From Caryophanales bacterium UBA784 (GTDB lineage: Bacteria; Bacillota_I; Bacilli_A; RFN20; CAG-288): a stretch of 64,000 nucleotides of DNA. The position numbers and the translations under genes are program-made. The stretch is taken from the NCBI GenBank assembly GCA_002297045.1, contig DBJE01000003.1:62001-126000 (forward strand). The letters are read 5' to 3'. The notes under the pieces are model-generated. The model saw only the letters and a list, made by a program, of their open reading frames with translations, was not told the DNA's origin and ran no database searches. Positions 8,897-17,544 of this stretch are shown piece after piece (the first letter of the stretch is position 1; every line of letters begins with the position of its first letter).

Positions 8897-9907
8897 ATGA
8901 TAAAGGGTAAATTTATCGTACCGGACTATTATCCGGAATTCTCCTGCAAAGGCAAAGAATGCAGACAATGCTGCTGTGACGGATGGACCATCACCATCAG
9001 TCAGGATGAATATTTCCGATTAAGGAGTCTTCCTCTTAGTAAAGACAGGAAAGAGAGAAGAGATGCCTATGTCGGCATCCTTCTTCATCCTACCGAAGAG
9101 AGATACGCACGGATCAATCTAAACTTCTTTGGGGAATGCCCAAGGCGCTTGGAGAACGGATACTGCGGCCTTCAGGTTCAGGTCGGAGAGGAAAATATTC
9201 CTTCCGTCTGTCGCTACTATCCCCGGGCACCACGCCTTTATCCCTATAAGGTTTCCTGCCTAAGCAATTCCTGTGAATGGGTGCTGGAAAAAAGGAGGGA
9301 AAGCGATGCTCCTCTTTCCTTTCAGGAAGAAGAGCTTACCTTCTACTTTAATGAAAAAGAGGTGGTGAAAGATGTTCCAAAAGATTATCTTCCCTTGCAT
9401 CGCAAATCTCTCGAACTTCTTAAGGACAGAAGCAGGACGTTTAATGAACGTCTTCTTTCTCTTGGTAAAATGCTTCATATAGATGTATCCTTCTTTAACG
9501 ATAAGATAGAGGAACAAATTCTTCGTTCCCTTTGTGAGAAATTCAAACGTTCTCTAAGTATCGGAGACTATATTTCCTCTCTTCCTTCCTCCTTTCTTTC
9601 TAGGAAGGAAAGAGAAGAAAGCAGGAGAAAAAAGAGGAATAAATTTGATCTTTATAGGGAAAAGTTCTTTTCCAATCATCTTCTGTTCACCTGCTTTCCC
9701 TATGTCGATTTAATCCATCGTAAGGATGAATCTTTCTATGGACTTTATTTTATCTATGACTTCTATCTCCTCCTTCTGGACGGTAATCTTAAGGATGGGG
9801 AGAAGACTCCCTTTGTTGACTTATCTTCCTGTGCGTTCCGTGTGATTGAACATAGCAATAGGTATAGTCTGATTCCTGCCCTTATCCATCAGGAAAACGA
9901 GGAATAA
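8897..9907 (+). CDS. Cys-rich FliB-like (YkgJ zinc cluster) protein
   Basis: A 336-residue protein related to flagellin lysine-N-methylase FliB. The N-terminal third has the family cysteine cluster: SCKGKECRQCCCDGW near 14-28, FFGECPRRLENGYCGLQ near 77-93, SVCRYYPRAPRLYP near 104-117 and SCLSNSCEW. These cysteines probably bind zinc or an Fe-S cluster. The remainder is helical and poorly conserved. No flagellar gene occurs in the window, so the substrate need not be flagellin. I start at ATG 8897; a TTG at 8891 is in frame, but both lie within a few nucleotides of the predicted transcription start. The CAT-like and DegV genes follow on the same strand. Confidence 0.82.
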   Translation: MIKGKFIVPDYYPEFSCKGKECRQCCCDGWTITISQDEYFRLRSLPLSKDRKERRDAYVGILLHPTEERYARINLNFFGECPRRLENGYCGLQVQVGEENIPSVCRYYPRAPRLYPYKVSCLSNSCEWVLEKRRESDAPLSFQEEELTFYFNEKEVVKDVPKDYLPLHRKSLELLKDRSRTFNERLLSLGKMLHIDVSFFNDKIEEQILRSLCEKFKRSLSIGDYISSLPSSFLSRKEREESRRKKRNKFDLYREKFFSNHLLFTCFPYVDLIHRKDESFYGLYFIYDFYLLLLDGNLKDGEKTPFVDLSSCAFRVIEHSNRYSLIPALIHQENEE

Positions 9908-9953
9908 TTCTTTTCTTTCTGTTATTCTATTCATTAAAAGGAGAACATATAAA

Positions 9954-10619
9954 ATGAGACAGGAAATCGACAGGACAAAATACAAGAAACGGAATCTCTT
10001 CGACTGGTTTGTTCAGTATGGGGAGAGCGAATATGGCTTCGATGTCGACAGGGATGTAACAGAAATCGTGAATCTGTCCAAGGAAAGAAAGCAGTCTTTC
10101 TTCGAGTATTTCTTCTTTGCCGTAAGGAAAGGAGTCAACTCTGTTAAGGAGAGGAGAAGGCGGCTTGTTTCCAATAAGGCTTATCTCTATGACGTCATTC
10201 ATCCGACAAGGACAGTGAGGGGAGAGGAAGGCGTTTATCAGAATTCCGGCTTTGAAAGGAAGGACGACTTCTCTTCTTTCCAAAAGGAATGCCGGAAGAC
10301 GATAGAGGAGGCAAAGCATAGGCCGATTAACGGAGATCTTAACCGCTTTCCTATCTGTAACGAGCCGAATGTCGTCTATGCAACCTGCATTCCCATGCTG
10401 AACTTCAAGGGGATGACCCATCCGACTCCTACCGGAAACCAGGAGGCACTCTCCGTCCCTCGCATCTGCTGGGGAAAATACTATCTTGGACTAGACAAAC
10501 GATACCATGTGACCCTGAACATCACTGTCAGCCACCTCTTTGTCGACGGCTACCCCTTGGCTGCCTGCTTTGGAAACATCCAAAAATTCCTAGACAATAA
10601 GGAAAGCTTCCTTCAATAA
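9954..10619 (+). CDS. Chloramphenicol acetyltransferase-like protein
   Basis: A 221-residue member of the CatA fold. The family catalytic segment HxxxDG is present as VSHLFVDGYPLAA near 192-204, so the base that deprotonates the acceptor hydroxyl is retained, with Asp for structure. The N-terminus (RTKYKKRNLFDWF) and NEPNVVYATCIPMLNFKGM match the family. The usual double His of classical CAT is Ser-His here. A clear AAGGAGAA site precedes the ATG. Chromosomal CAT-like proteins of gut Bacillota often have unknown acceptors, so drug resistance should not be assumed. It is 46 nt after the FliB-like gene; DegV follows from its own promoter. Confidence 0.88.
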   Translation: MRQEIDRTKYKKRNLFDWFVQYGESEYGFDVDRDVTEIVNLSKERKQSFFEYFFFAVRKGVNSVKERRRRLVSNKAYLYDVIHPTRTVRGEEGVYQNSGFERKDDFSSFQKECRKTIEEAKHRPINGDLNRFPICNEPNVVYATCIPMLNFKGMTHPTPTGNQEALSVPRICWGKYYLGLDKRYHVTLNITVSHLFVDGYPLAACFGNIQKFLDNKESFLQ

Positions 10620-10684
10620 AAGTACTTTGATTTGTCTTTTCCATTTTTATCCGCTATGATGAATTGAATAAGGAGAGAATAATT

Positions 10685-11572
10685 ATGGCTGAATTTATCC
10701 TTAGCTGTGAGTCGACATGTGACCTTAGTCACGAACACCTCGTCTCCCGGAAGATTCAATACATCAGGTTCCATTTCTCCCTCGGTGGGAAAGATTATCA
10801 GGATGATTTAGGACAGTCGATATCCTATCCGGAATTTTATTCCCGCAGGGCAAAAGGGGAAATGACCCACACGTCCCAGATTTCCGTCGGTGAATATGTC
10901 GGTTATTTCGAGCCCTTCCTCAAGGATGGGAAAGACATCCTTCACGTTTCTCTTTCTTCCGGCCTTAGCGGAACCTATAACTCCGCCTGCGTTGCCGCAA
11001 ATAGGCTGAAAAGCAAATACCCGGACCGGAAAATCTACATTGTCGACTCCCTTGGCGCTTCCTCCGGATATGGCTTAATCAGGGAAACCCTTGCCGATAG
11101 GCGGGATGAAGGCAGGGATATTGATGCTCTCCATAGGTGGATTGAGGAACATAAACTGAACAGGGAACATTGGTTCTTCTCTACGGATCTTCAATACTAT
11201 GTCCGGGGTGGCCGTATCTCTAAGACTTCCGGTTTCTTTGGCACCCTTCTTCGCATCTGCCCGTTACTGAATAGGGATGAGGATGGAAAACTCCGGCCCC
11301 GTGAAAAGATTCGGACCATCAAGAAAGTGGAAGAAGCCATCTTTGAAAAAAGGAAAGGCGATGTCCAAGATGGGAAAGACTATGGCGGAAAGGTCTTTAT
11401 GTCACAGAGTAACTGCAGGGACATGGCTCTTCCGGTCAAAAACGAAGTCGAGTCCTATTTTCCTAAGAGGAACGGAAAGGTCCTGGTCAATTGGATAGGA
11501 ACCACCATCGGTTCCCATACCGGACCTGGAACGGTCGCCCTCTTCTATTGGGGAAAGAAGCGGACAAGTTAG
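10685..11572 (+). CDS. DegV-family fatty-acid-binding protein (FakB-like)
   Basis: A 295-residue DegV-fold protein. Members bind one fatty acid in a deep tunnel and present it to kinase FakA for activation of exogenous fatty acids. Family marks are TCDL near 9-12, GEMTHTSQISVGEY near 60-73 (the TSQPS-like carboxylate-binding motif), VSLSSGLSGTYNSA near 92-105, and FSTDLQYYVRGGRIS. ATG 10685 is chosen because AAGGAGAG lies 8 nt upstream; the promoter is TTGTCT, 17 bp, TATGAT. No fakA lies in the window. The proximity of ohyA suggests that this neighbourhood handles environmental fatty acids. Which fatty acid is bound cannot be told. Confidence 0.92.
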   Translation: MAEFILSCESTCDLSHEHLVSRKIQYIRFHFSLGGKDYQDDLGQSISYPEFYSRRAKGEMTHTSQISVGEYVGYFEPFLKDGKDILHVSLSSGLSGTYNSACVAANRLKSKYPDRKIYIVDSLGASSGYGLIRETLADRRDEGRDIDALHRWIEEHKLNREHWFFSTDLQYYVRGGRISKTSGFFGTLLRICPLLNRDEDGKLRPREKIRTIKKVEEAIFEKRKGDVQDGKDYGGKVFMSQSNCRDMALPVKNEVESYFPKRNGKVLVNWIGTTIGSHTGPGTVALFYWGKKRTS

Positions 11573-11597
11573 TCGGAAAAAGAAACAGATTGCTGGG

Positions 11598-11627
11598 GAG
11601 ATGCCGGAAATCCGGTGTCTCTTTTTT
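11598..11627 (+). terminator. Terminator after the DegV gene
   Basis: Stem GAGATGCCGGA (11598-11608) pairs with TCCGGTGTCTC (11611-11621) using two G-U pairs, followed by six T. Confidence 0.88.
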
Positions 11628-11743
11628 ATTTTCTTCTGACTTGAAATCTTTTTCCGTTTTTCAAAGAAGAAGGAGAAAATAAATAGTCCGGTTAAGAATA
11701 GAGGAAAAGAGACAGGAAGACACTTCTGAAAGAAACAGACAAC

Positions 11744-11768
11744 AAAAAAAGGAGACCTTTCGGTCTCC
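11744..11768 (-). terminator. Terminator of the initiator tRNA
   Basis: GGAGACC (11751-11757) pairs with GGTCTCC (11762-11768); on the minus strand it is followed by seven T. It lies ten bases beyond the CCA end of the tRNA. Confidence 0.88.
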
Positions 11769-11777
11769 CTGATTTTC

Positions 11778-11852
11778 TGGTAGCGGGGGAAGGATTTGAA
11801 CCTCCGGCCTTCAGGTTATGAGCCTGACGAGCTACCACTGCTCTACCCCGCG
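11778..11852 (-). tRNA. Initiator tRNA-fMet (CAT)
   Basis: A 75-nt tRNA with encoded CCA. The acceptor begins CGCGGGG and its 3' strand ends CCCCGCT-A-CCA, so position 1 (C) faces T72 and is unpaired, the hallmark of initiators. The anticodon loop is CTCATAA (anticodon CAT). The anticodon stem is TCAGG/CCTGA: the usual run of three G:C pairs (29-31 with 39-41) is reduced to two, with A29:U41 replacing the first. The T arm carries the usual GGTTCAAATCC. It is a single-gene unit with its own consensus promoter and terminator. Confidence 0.96.
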
Positions 11853-11882
11853 ATGTATGCTTACTTTCTTTCAGCGAAGGAT

Positions 11883-11911
11883 ATTATAGAGGAAGCAGGG
11901 CCGTATTTCAA
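11883..11911 (-). promoter_or_regulatory. Consensus promoter of tRNA-fMet
   Basis: On the minus strand TTGAAA, a 17-bp spacer and TATAAT. The -10 box lies 30 nt before the mature tRNA 5' end. Confidence 0.85.
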
Positions 11912-11933
11912 GGGAGAGAAATAAGAAAAGGAA

Positions 11934-11954
11934 AAGGCGGCGCATGGCCGCCTT
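11934..11954 (-). terminator. Terminator of the pot operon
   Basis: AAGGCGGC (11934-11941) pairs with GCCGCCTT (11947-11954), followed on the minus strand by TTCCTTTTC. It begins 5 bp after the potD stop codon. Confidence 0.8.
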
Positions 11955-11958
11955 CCTT

Positions 11959-13830
11959 TTAAGCCTTCTTTTCGGCTTCCTTCCTCTTCTTTGTCTGCAG
12001 CTTCTCTTCCTTCCTTGCTTTTTCGGCTTCCTTGATTTTCTGCTTCTGAATCAGCTGACGCTGTTTCTTCCGCTCATGACGTTCCTTTTCCTTGGTGTGA
12101 CGATAGACAAGGGTGAAAATCCAACCTCCAAGTCCGCCGACGATAAGAAGAAGGACGATGACATAGACCCAGGTAGGAAGGAATTTGTTCTTTACTCTCC
12201 TCCACCTCTGGGTAATCTTATCGTTCTGGCTTCCGTAGTCGTTCCTGATGGAAAGGGACGGAAGGAGGGATTCCTCCGGGTAGGAGGCATCAAAGCGACG
12301 GTTATGTTCCGTGGCAGGGATGTAGAAGACGGTATCTTCATCCGTATATTCATCTAGCGTGCCTTTGAAGAAGTAATCGATGTTCCGTTTATAGACGGAG
12401 TTTTCTTTTTCTTCCTCGGTCAGGGAGGCGATGTCTTTCTGGTCGACGACGGTGTATTCGTCAAGAAGATCCGGATTGTACACCCTCTCGCCATCATCGT
12501 TTTCTTCATAACGGACGTCACCGAAGTTCTCCTTGACATAATCGAGGATGGTATCAGAGCCGATGACCGGGGTGTAACCGATCCAGTCCCTGTTTTCTTC
12601 GGCAATTTCCGGCTTCGAGATGTAGTCGACGAAAGCCTCTGCGATTTCCTTGTTTCCCCGCTTCTCGACAGCCTTAGGAAGGGCCCAGCAGTCGACCCAG
12701 ATGTTTCCGCCTTCATCCGGAATCGTATACTTCAGCGTAACCGGTTCAAAGGATTTGTCATCCGGATAGGCTTCCCTATGTTCCTCGTTGAACTCGTCTG
12801 CCCTGTCCATGGCCCATACGGCATCGCCGGACCAGGCAAGGTTGATGGCGAAGTATTGTCCTTTTGCCCTGTCGGACTTTCCAGAGTCGACTTCAAAACC
12901 GTAGGCATTGTCCCGTAGAGTCTTCAGGTTTGCTTCGACTTTGGCGATAGTGTCATCGTCACAGAAATTGAACAGGCGGGTGAATTTGTTATTGTATTCT
13001 TCGGCAGTATAGACTCCTTCTTCGTATTTTTTCTTAAGGGTGTTAAACCCTTCTTCCTGCTTTCCATCCAGGGTAAAGTCATTGGCGTAGGTGTAAAGGA
13101 TTCCTGCGGCGTAGGTGTCACGCCTTGAATCCTTGATGGATACCCTGTTTTCGTACTTCTTATCCCATAAGGAAGCCCAGTCTTTCCTGTCCTCGTCCCT
13201 TTGTTCGGGAGAGATGCCACGCTGGGAAAGCTTTTTGAATTCGGTATTGTAGAGGATGCCTAAGGTCCCCCACCTGTAGCCTCTTGCATATTGGTTGAAG
13301 TTTCCTTTTCCCTCGTCCCTATGGATCTTCGAGAGCTTATCCTTGATGTAAGGAGAACAATACTGACCATAGGTAGGAGTAGTAGAGTAGGCATCAGAGG
13401 CAAATTCTTCGTTTGTTTCAAAAGGAATGATTAAGTCATCCTTGATCCTTTTTTCGATGATATAGTCAGAGGCACAGACAAGGTCGTATTCCGATCCCAT
13501 CTTCAATTGGGAAAGCCTGTTTTCCCTGGTGTCGAAACAGGAATAGGAGACACGGACATTCCTTCCTTTTTCCTCTTTCCTATAGTCTTCGAATTCCTGG
13601 ATGACGCCCTTGGAAATGACATTTCCGTCATCATCGACGTCTTCTTCGGCAATATAATCCTGGGAATTATAGACGTTAAGGACAATCTCATCGCTATTAG
13701 CGGCTTTGATCCGGTTCGCCCTTTTTATGGCATCCTGGTTTGCACTATAGAAAACACCAGTGGAATTGATGGCAATGAACGAAAGGGAGCCGAGGAACAA
13801 AAGACCAGAGACAATCTTTTTAGATTTCAT
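11959..13830 (-). CDS. potD: Polyamine-binding protein PotD, membrane-anchored at both ends
   Basis: A 623-residue extracytoplasmic substrate-binding protein for spermidine/putrescine. Residues 7-25 are an N-terminal membrane segment without a lipobox cysteine, so an uncleaved anchor or Sec signal. The central domain has PotD features: LNVYNSQDYI, YDLVCASDYI, YRWGTLGILYNT, NLAWSGDAVWAM and EGGNIWVDCWALPK. Unusually, a second membrane helix (LPTWVYVIVLLLIVGGLGGW) lies near residue 555, followed by a 50-residue Lys/Glu-rich cytoplasmic coiled coil. Typical PotD is about 350 residues and has neither. ATG 13830 is chosen for its GGAGAG site and its 11-nt overlap with potC. Last gene of potABCD. 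Confidence 0.92.
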   Translation of the reverse strand: MKSKKIVSGLLFLGSLSFIAINSTGVFYSANQDAIKRANRIKAANSDEIVLNVYNSQDYIAEEDVDDDGNVISKGVIQEFEDYRKEEKGRNVRVSYSCFDTRENRLSQLKMGSEYDLVCASDYIIEKRIKDDLIIPFETNEEFASDAYSTTPTYGQYCSPYIKDKLSKIHRDEGKGNFNQYARGYRWGTLGILYNTEFKKLSQRGISPEQRDEDRKDWASLWDKKYENRVSIKDSRRDTYAAGILYTYANDFTLDGKQEEGFNTLKKKYEEGVYTAEEYNNKFTRLFNFCDDDTIAKVEANLKTLRDNAYGFEVDSGKSDRAKGQYFAINLAWSGDAVWAMDRADEFNEEHREAYPDDKSFEPVTLKYTIPDEGGNIWVDCWALPKAVEKRGNKEIAEAFVDYISKPEIAEENRDWIGYTPVIGSDTILDYVKENFGDVRYEENDDGERVYNPDLLDEYTVVDQKDIASLTEEEKENSVYKRNIDYFFKGTLDEYTDEDTVFYIPATEHNRRFDASYPEESLLPSLSIRNDYGSQNDKITQRWRRVKNKFLPTWVYVIVLLLIVGGLGGWIFTLVYRHTKEKERHERKKQRQLIQKQKIKEAEKARKEEKLQTKKRKEAEKKA

Positions 13831-14695
13831 GCTTTTCTCTCCACTTCTGATGGTTCTTTCCTTTGGTCGAACCATTCTTCTTTGCCTTATAGGAATCGAC
13901 AAGAGTCTTTACAACAATGATGATGACGACGGTAAGGAAGAGCAGGGTGCAATAGGCACGCCTTTCCGGAGGAACATCTCCCCGTTTGATCTTCTCTTCG
14001 ACCAGGGTAGAGACGGTCTCGATGGTATCCTTTCCGTTCAATAGTCCGCTTCCGCGGGTAAAGAAGGTGACGATGAAGTCGTCCAAGGAAAGAGAGAAGG
14101 CGAGGGAGAATCCGGCAAAGATGCCAGGCCTGATTTCCGGAATGATGACACGGTGAAGGGCTTTTGTCGGAGTATAGCCAAGATCAAGGGCAGCTTCATA
14201 AAGGGCGGGATCCCTCTGAATGAGCTTTGGTTTGACGTTAAGATAGACAAAAGGAACGGCAAGGCAGCAATGGCCAATCAAAAGTGTCCAGAATCCTTTG
14301 ATGTCATTTCCACCCCTTAGATGTTGTCCGATGAAGACAAAGGTGACGGCGAGAGAAATGGCCATCACAATTTCGGCATTGACTACCGGAATCTGGTTGA
14401 CCTTTTCCCAAAGACCGCGCCACCGCTTTTTGGAGTAGAAAAGACCGATTGCGCCTAGAGTTCCGACAACCACGGAAACGACAGATGCAATAAGGGCAAG
14501 AAGAAGGGTGTTTCCGATGGCTCTCAGGGATTCGGCAGACTTGAAGAGTTTGACGTAAAGCTGGAAGGAGAACCCGTTCCACTGTCCGACCATTTCCGTA
14601 TTGGTGAAGGAAGAGGCGATTAAATAGATGATAGGAAGATACCTTAGGGCAAGAATCAGATAGACAAAAGAGGACTTCAGAATCTTTTTTACCAT
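13820..14695 (-). CDS. potC: Spermidine/putrescine ABC permease PotC
   Basis: A 291-residue inner-membrane permease of the BPD_transp_1 type with about six helices, starting with an N-terminal helix at 8-28. The EAA loop that contacts the ATPase is EAALDLGYTPTKALHRVIIP near 165-184. A C-terminal basic tail follows the last helix. It forms the pore with PotB and is energised by PotA. Its start overlaps potB by 7 nt and its end overlaps potD by 11 nt, so all four pot genes are translationally coupled. Confidence 0.93.
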   Translation of the reverse strand: MVKKILKSSFVYLILALRYLPIIYLIASSFTNTEMVGQWNGFSFQLYVKLFKSAESLRAIGNTLLLALIASVVSVVVGTLGAIGLFYSKKRWRGLWEKVNQIPVVNAEIVMAISLAVTFVFIGQHLRGGNDIKGFWTLLIGHCCLAVPFVYLNVKPKLIQRDPALYEAALDLGYTPTKALHRVIIPEIRPGIFAGFSLAFSLSLDDFIVTFFTRGSGLLNGKDTIETVSTLVEEKIKRGDVPPERRAYCTLLFLTVVIIIVVKTLVDSYKAKKNGSTKGKNHQKWREKHEI

Positions 14696-15498
14696 GATGC
14701 GCTGCCCTCCTTTTCACTGCTGTCATTAAACTTCTTCGTGACAATCCTGGCGACAAAGATGATGACGAGCCTGATTAGGGCCATGAAGGAACCGCCTTCC
14801 CAGTCTGAATTGGAGAAGCTGGTTTCAATGGAATTACCAAAGAGCCTTAATTGACGCTCAGACCTGACATCGGTGATGACGTAGGAAGAAATCGTCGGCC
14901 TAAAGACCATCCTGCAGGCCGAGATGATGCCAGGCCTGGACTGAGGGAGGATAGAGCGGGTGAAGGTGTGGAAAGGATTACAGCCAAGATCCTTGGCTGC
15001 CTCAATCTGAGAGTGGTCCAATTTAAGAAGAGTGGAATGAAGCGGGATGATGGTGAAAGGAAGATAGTCGGCAACTAGACCGATGATTGCAGAGAGATAA
15101 GGAAGCTCTCCTGTCGACTTACCGAACCATCCATAGACGACATTGAGTAAGTCACGGAGTGCGCCGGTGCGGAGAACGAAGTTAATCCACCTAGGGATAA
15201 CGAAGAGCATGACGAAGACAGAAGAGGACTTGAAGCTGCTTCCGGCAAGAATCCAGGCAATCGGGAATCCGATCAACCTGCAGACAATCGTGGTGACAAG
15301 TCCGATAAGGAGGGAGACAAAGAGGACGTTCAGCTTCGTCCTGTTCGAGAAGAAGTCGACAAAGGCCTGAAAAGTGAAATATCCCTGGGAATCGGTGAAG
15401 GCATAGTAGACGATGAAGAGCCTAGGCCTGATGACAAAGAGGATTTCAAACAGGACAAAAGGGATGCAAAGTCCCTTCCGATATGTTTTATAAAACAT
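14689..15498 (-). CDS. potB: Spermidine/putrescine ABC permease PotB
   Basis: A 269-residue permease partner of PotC with six predicted helices. The EAA loop reads EAAKDLGCNPFHTFTRSILP near 166-185. Family segments LFVIPRWINFVLRTGALRDL and ADYLPFTIIPLHSTL are present. The ATG overlaps the end of potA by 11 nt. The C-terminus (FNDSSEKEGSASW) is charged and probably cytoplasmic. Confidence 0.92.
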   Translation of the reverse strand: MFYKTYRKGLCIPFVLFEILFVIRPRLFIVYYAFTDSQGYFTFQAFVDFFSNRTKLNVLFVSLLIGLVTTIVCRLIGFPIAWILAGSSFKSSSVFVMLFVIPRWINFVLRTGALRDLLNVVYGWFGKSTGELPYLSAIIGLVADYLPFTIIPLHSTLLKLDHSQIEAAKDLGCNPFHTFTRSILPQSRPGIISACRMVFRPTISSYVITDVRSERQLRLFGNSIETSFSNSDWEGGSFMALIRLVIIFVARIVTKKFNDSSEKEGSASW

Positions 15499-17185
15499 AG
15501 TCTTCCAGGTTTCCTTTGAGTTTTAAGGCAATATTCTTTTTATCGACGCGTAGGCCGACGACATCGCCGACATTGAAGGTGTAGGGAGTGAAAACATAGA
15601 AGTCTTCTTCTTCCTCGCTACGGACAAGCAGTTCATAGTGGTCGCCGACATAGACGGAAGAGATGACTTCCCCGCTTTCCTCGGCTTCCGACGTATCATC
15701 GGAAATAATGAAATTCTCCGGTGCGATGGAAGCCACGACATCGGCATCGTTGAAGTCATACTTCTTTTTGTCCGGGCCGACCAGGTAGCCTTCCTCATCC
15801 CTTGTGGACTTGGCGACTAACTGGGTGAGGTCGCAGTCGAACGGATGTTCGTCGATATAGACCTTATTGTCCTTGCCGATATAGGCATCACGATAGACGT
15901 TGCTCGTATCACTCTTCTTCCTGAGATGGATTCCGTCCGGACGGATCTGGATGTAGATAGGCTTAGACCTGTCAAAGTCCTTGATGGACTGAGCAGTGAC
16001 TTCATTGCGTCCGACCATGATGGTGTACTGGTAATGAATGCCTTTAAAGACCTTTTGGGTAATCTTTCCTTCCACATACCCCTCTTTCGGCTCTAAGGAA
16101 TAGTGGATATCCTCAGGACGGACAACGACGTCTACACGTTCATTGAGCTTGAACTGGTCTTCGCATTCCCAGTTTGCACCAAGGAAGTGCACTTTGTTTC
16201 CTTCCCTCCTCGTGCCAGAGTAGATGTTGGAAGATCCGATGAAGTCGGCAACGAAGGCGTTCTTCGGCTCGTTGTAGATATCTTCCGGCGTTCCAATCTG
16301 CTGAATGACTCCGTCATTCCTGACGATGATGGTATCGGACCTGGTCAGAGCCTCTTCCTGGTCATGGGTGACATAGATAAAGGTGATGCCAAGCTTCTTG
16401 TGCCTTTCCTTTAATTCAAGCTGCCTGTCCTTCCGCCTCTTTAAGTCAAGGGCGCCGAGAGGCTCATCAAGCAGAAGAATCTCAGGCTCGTTGATGATGG
16501 CGCGGGCGATGGCAACACGCTGCTGTTGCCCACCGGAGAGAGTGGAAATATCACGGTCTTCTAGCTCATCAAGGTCGACGATGCTTAAGGCATGGACGAC
16601 GGCATCATCGATTTCCTTGTCTGTGAGATGACGGAACTTCCTTGCGGGGCGGGGATTGGCGAGAACTTCCTCAAGCTGCGAAGAGAAGGCATCGATTCGC
16701 TTCTCTTTTTCCTCTTCCGCCCTGATTTTATCCTTTTTCCTTCGCTTTATCTGGCTCTTAAGATATTTAACCTGGGCCTTATCGACCTTTAGGACAGGAT
16801 TTCCCTCCTTATCCTTTAATTCCCTAGGAATCTTCTTGTTGCGAAGACCGAAGGCGACGTTGTCGTAGACATCTAGGTTAGGGAAGAGAGCATAATGCTG
16901 GAAGACGGTGTTGATCGGACGCTTATAAGGCGGAACCGGAGTAATATCCTTTCCGTTAAGAAGGATATCGCCGGAATCCGGATTCTCAAAACCGGCAATC
17001 CTGCGTAAAGTGGTGGACTTTCCGCATCCTGACGGTCCCAAAATGGTGACGAACTCACCTTTTCGGATGTTCAGATTCCTTTTGTCAATAACCGTAACGC
17101 CATCGTAGATTTTCGTCAGATTCTGAAGCTGAATGATGTACTGGCTCTGTTTCGAGTCCAGTGACGTCTCATCGAAACGATTCAT
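15488..17185 (-). CDS. potA: Spermidine/putrescine import ATPase PotA, enlarged
   Basis: A 565-residue ATPase that powers polyamine import. Walker A GPSGCGKST, Q-loop VFQHYALFPNLDVYDNV, signature TLSGGQQQRVAIARA, Walker B ILLLDEPLGALD and switch VTHDQEEAL are all intact. Two features are unusual: about 75 extra residues, Lys-rich and helical (KSQIKRRKKDKIRAEEEKEK), inserted between Q-loop and signature, and a long C-terminal regulatory part (TOBE-like, then an extra about 130 residues). E. coli PotA is 378 residues; the mycoplasma proteins are about 560. I start at ATG 17185, which has a GGGGGG stretch upstream; the frame is open to 17248. First gene of the operon. Confidence 0.94.
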   Translation of the reverse strand: MNRFDETSLDSKQSQYIIQLQNLTKIYDGVTVIDKRNLNIRKGEFVTILGPSGCGKSTTLRRIAGFENPDSGDILLNGKDITPVPPYKRPINTVFQHYALFPNLDVYDNVAFGLRNKKIPRELKDKEGNPVLKVDKAQVKYLKSQIKRRKKDKIRAEEEKEKRIDAFSSQLEEVLANPRPARKFRHLTDKEIDDAVVHALSIVDLDELEDRDISTLSGGQQQRVAIARAIINEPEILLLDEPLGALDLKRRKDRQLELKERHKKLGITFIYVTHDQEEALTRSDTIIVRNDGVIQQIGTPEDIYNEPKNAFVADFIGSSNIYSGTRREGNKVHFLGANWECEDQFKLNERVDVVVRPEDIHYSLEPKEGYVEGKITQKVFKGIHYQYTIMVGRNEVTAQSIKDFDRSKPIYIQIRPDGIHLRKKSDTSNVYRDAYIGKDNKVYIDEHPFDCDLTQLVAKSTRDEEGYLVGPDKKKYDFNDADVVASIAPENFIISDDTSEAEESGEVISSVYVGDHYELLVRSEEEEDFYVFTPYTFNVGDVVGLRVDKKNIALKLKGNLEDYVL

Positions 17186-17544
17186 GGAAAGGACCCCCCT
17201 TTTTTTACGCTGAAAGTTATATAGAAAACGAAAGGAAAAATCAATCATTTTTTTAAAAAATTTTTTAGCGAAAAACCGAAATCAAAAAAGCAGAAACTAA
17301 AATCAAAGTTCATTGTCTAGAAAATATAGACAAAATATTGTCGTTTACTAGTTTTTAATAATACAAACAATCGATGAACAGAATAAAAAGATTTTGAACA
17401 AAAAACAAAGTAGGGAATTTTAAAAAATTCTTTACTTTTTTTGCTTAAAAACAAGGTGACTTTTCCCGCTTGGCATCCCCCCTCTTTTTCTAGCCCGTTT
17501 TTTTGCTTCTTTCTGTGCTATAGTAATGCCTGAGGTGAGGTGAA
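17186..17544. promoter_or_regulatory. AT-rich divergent intergenic region with inverted repeat
   Basis: About 360 bp between potA (minus) and the HAD phosphatase (plus) without any gene. It contains the inverted repeat TTGTCTA (17313-17319), 7 nt, TAGACAA (17327-17333), a candidate operator, and a TATAGT box upstream of the phosphatase start, which also has a GAGGTGAGGTG ribosome-binding site. I see no riboswitch fold. Confidence 0.45.
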
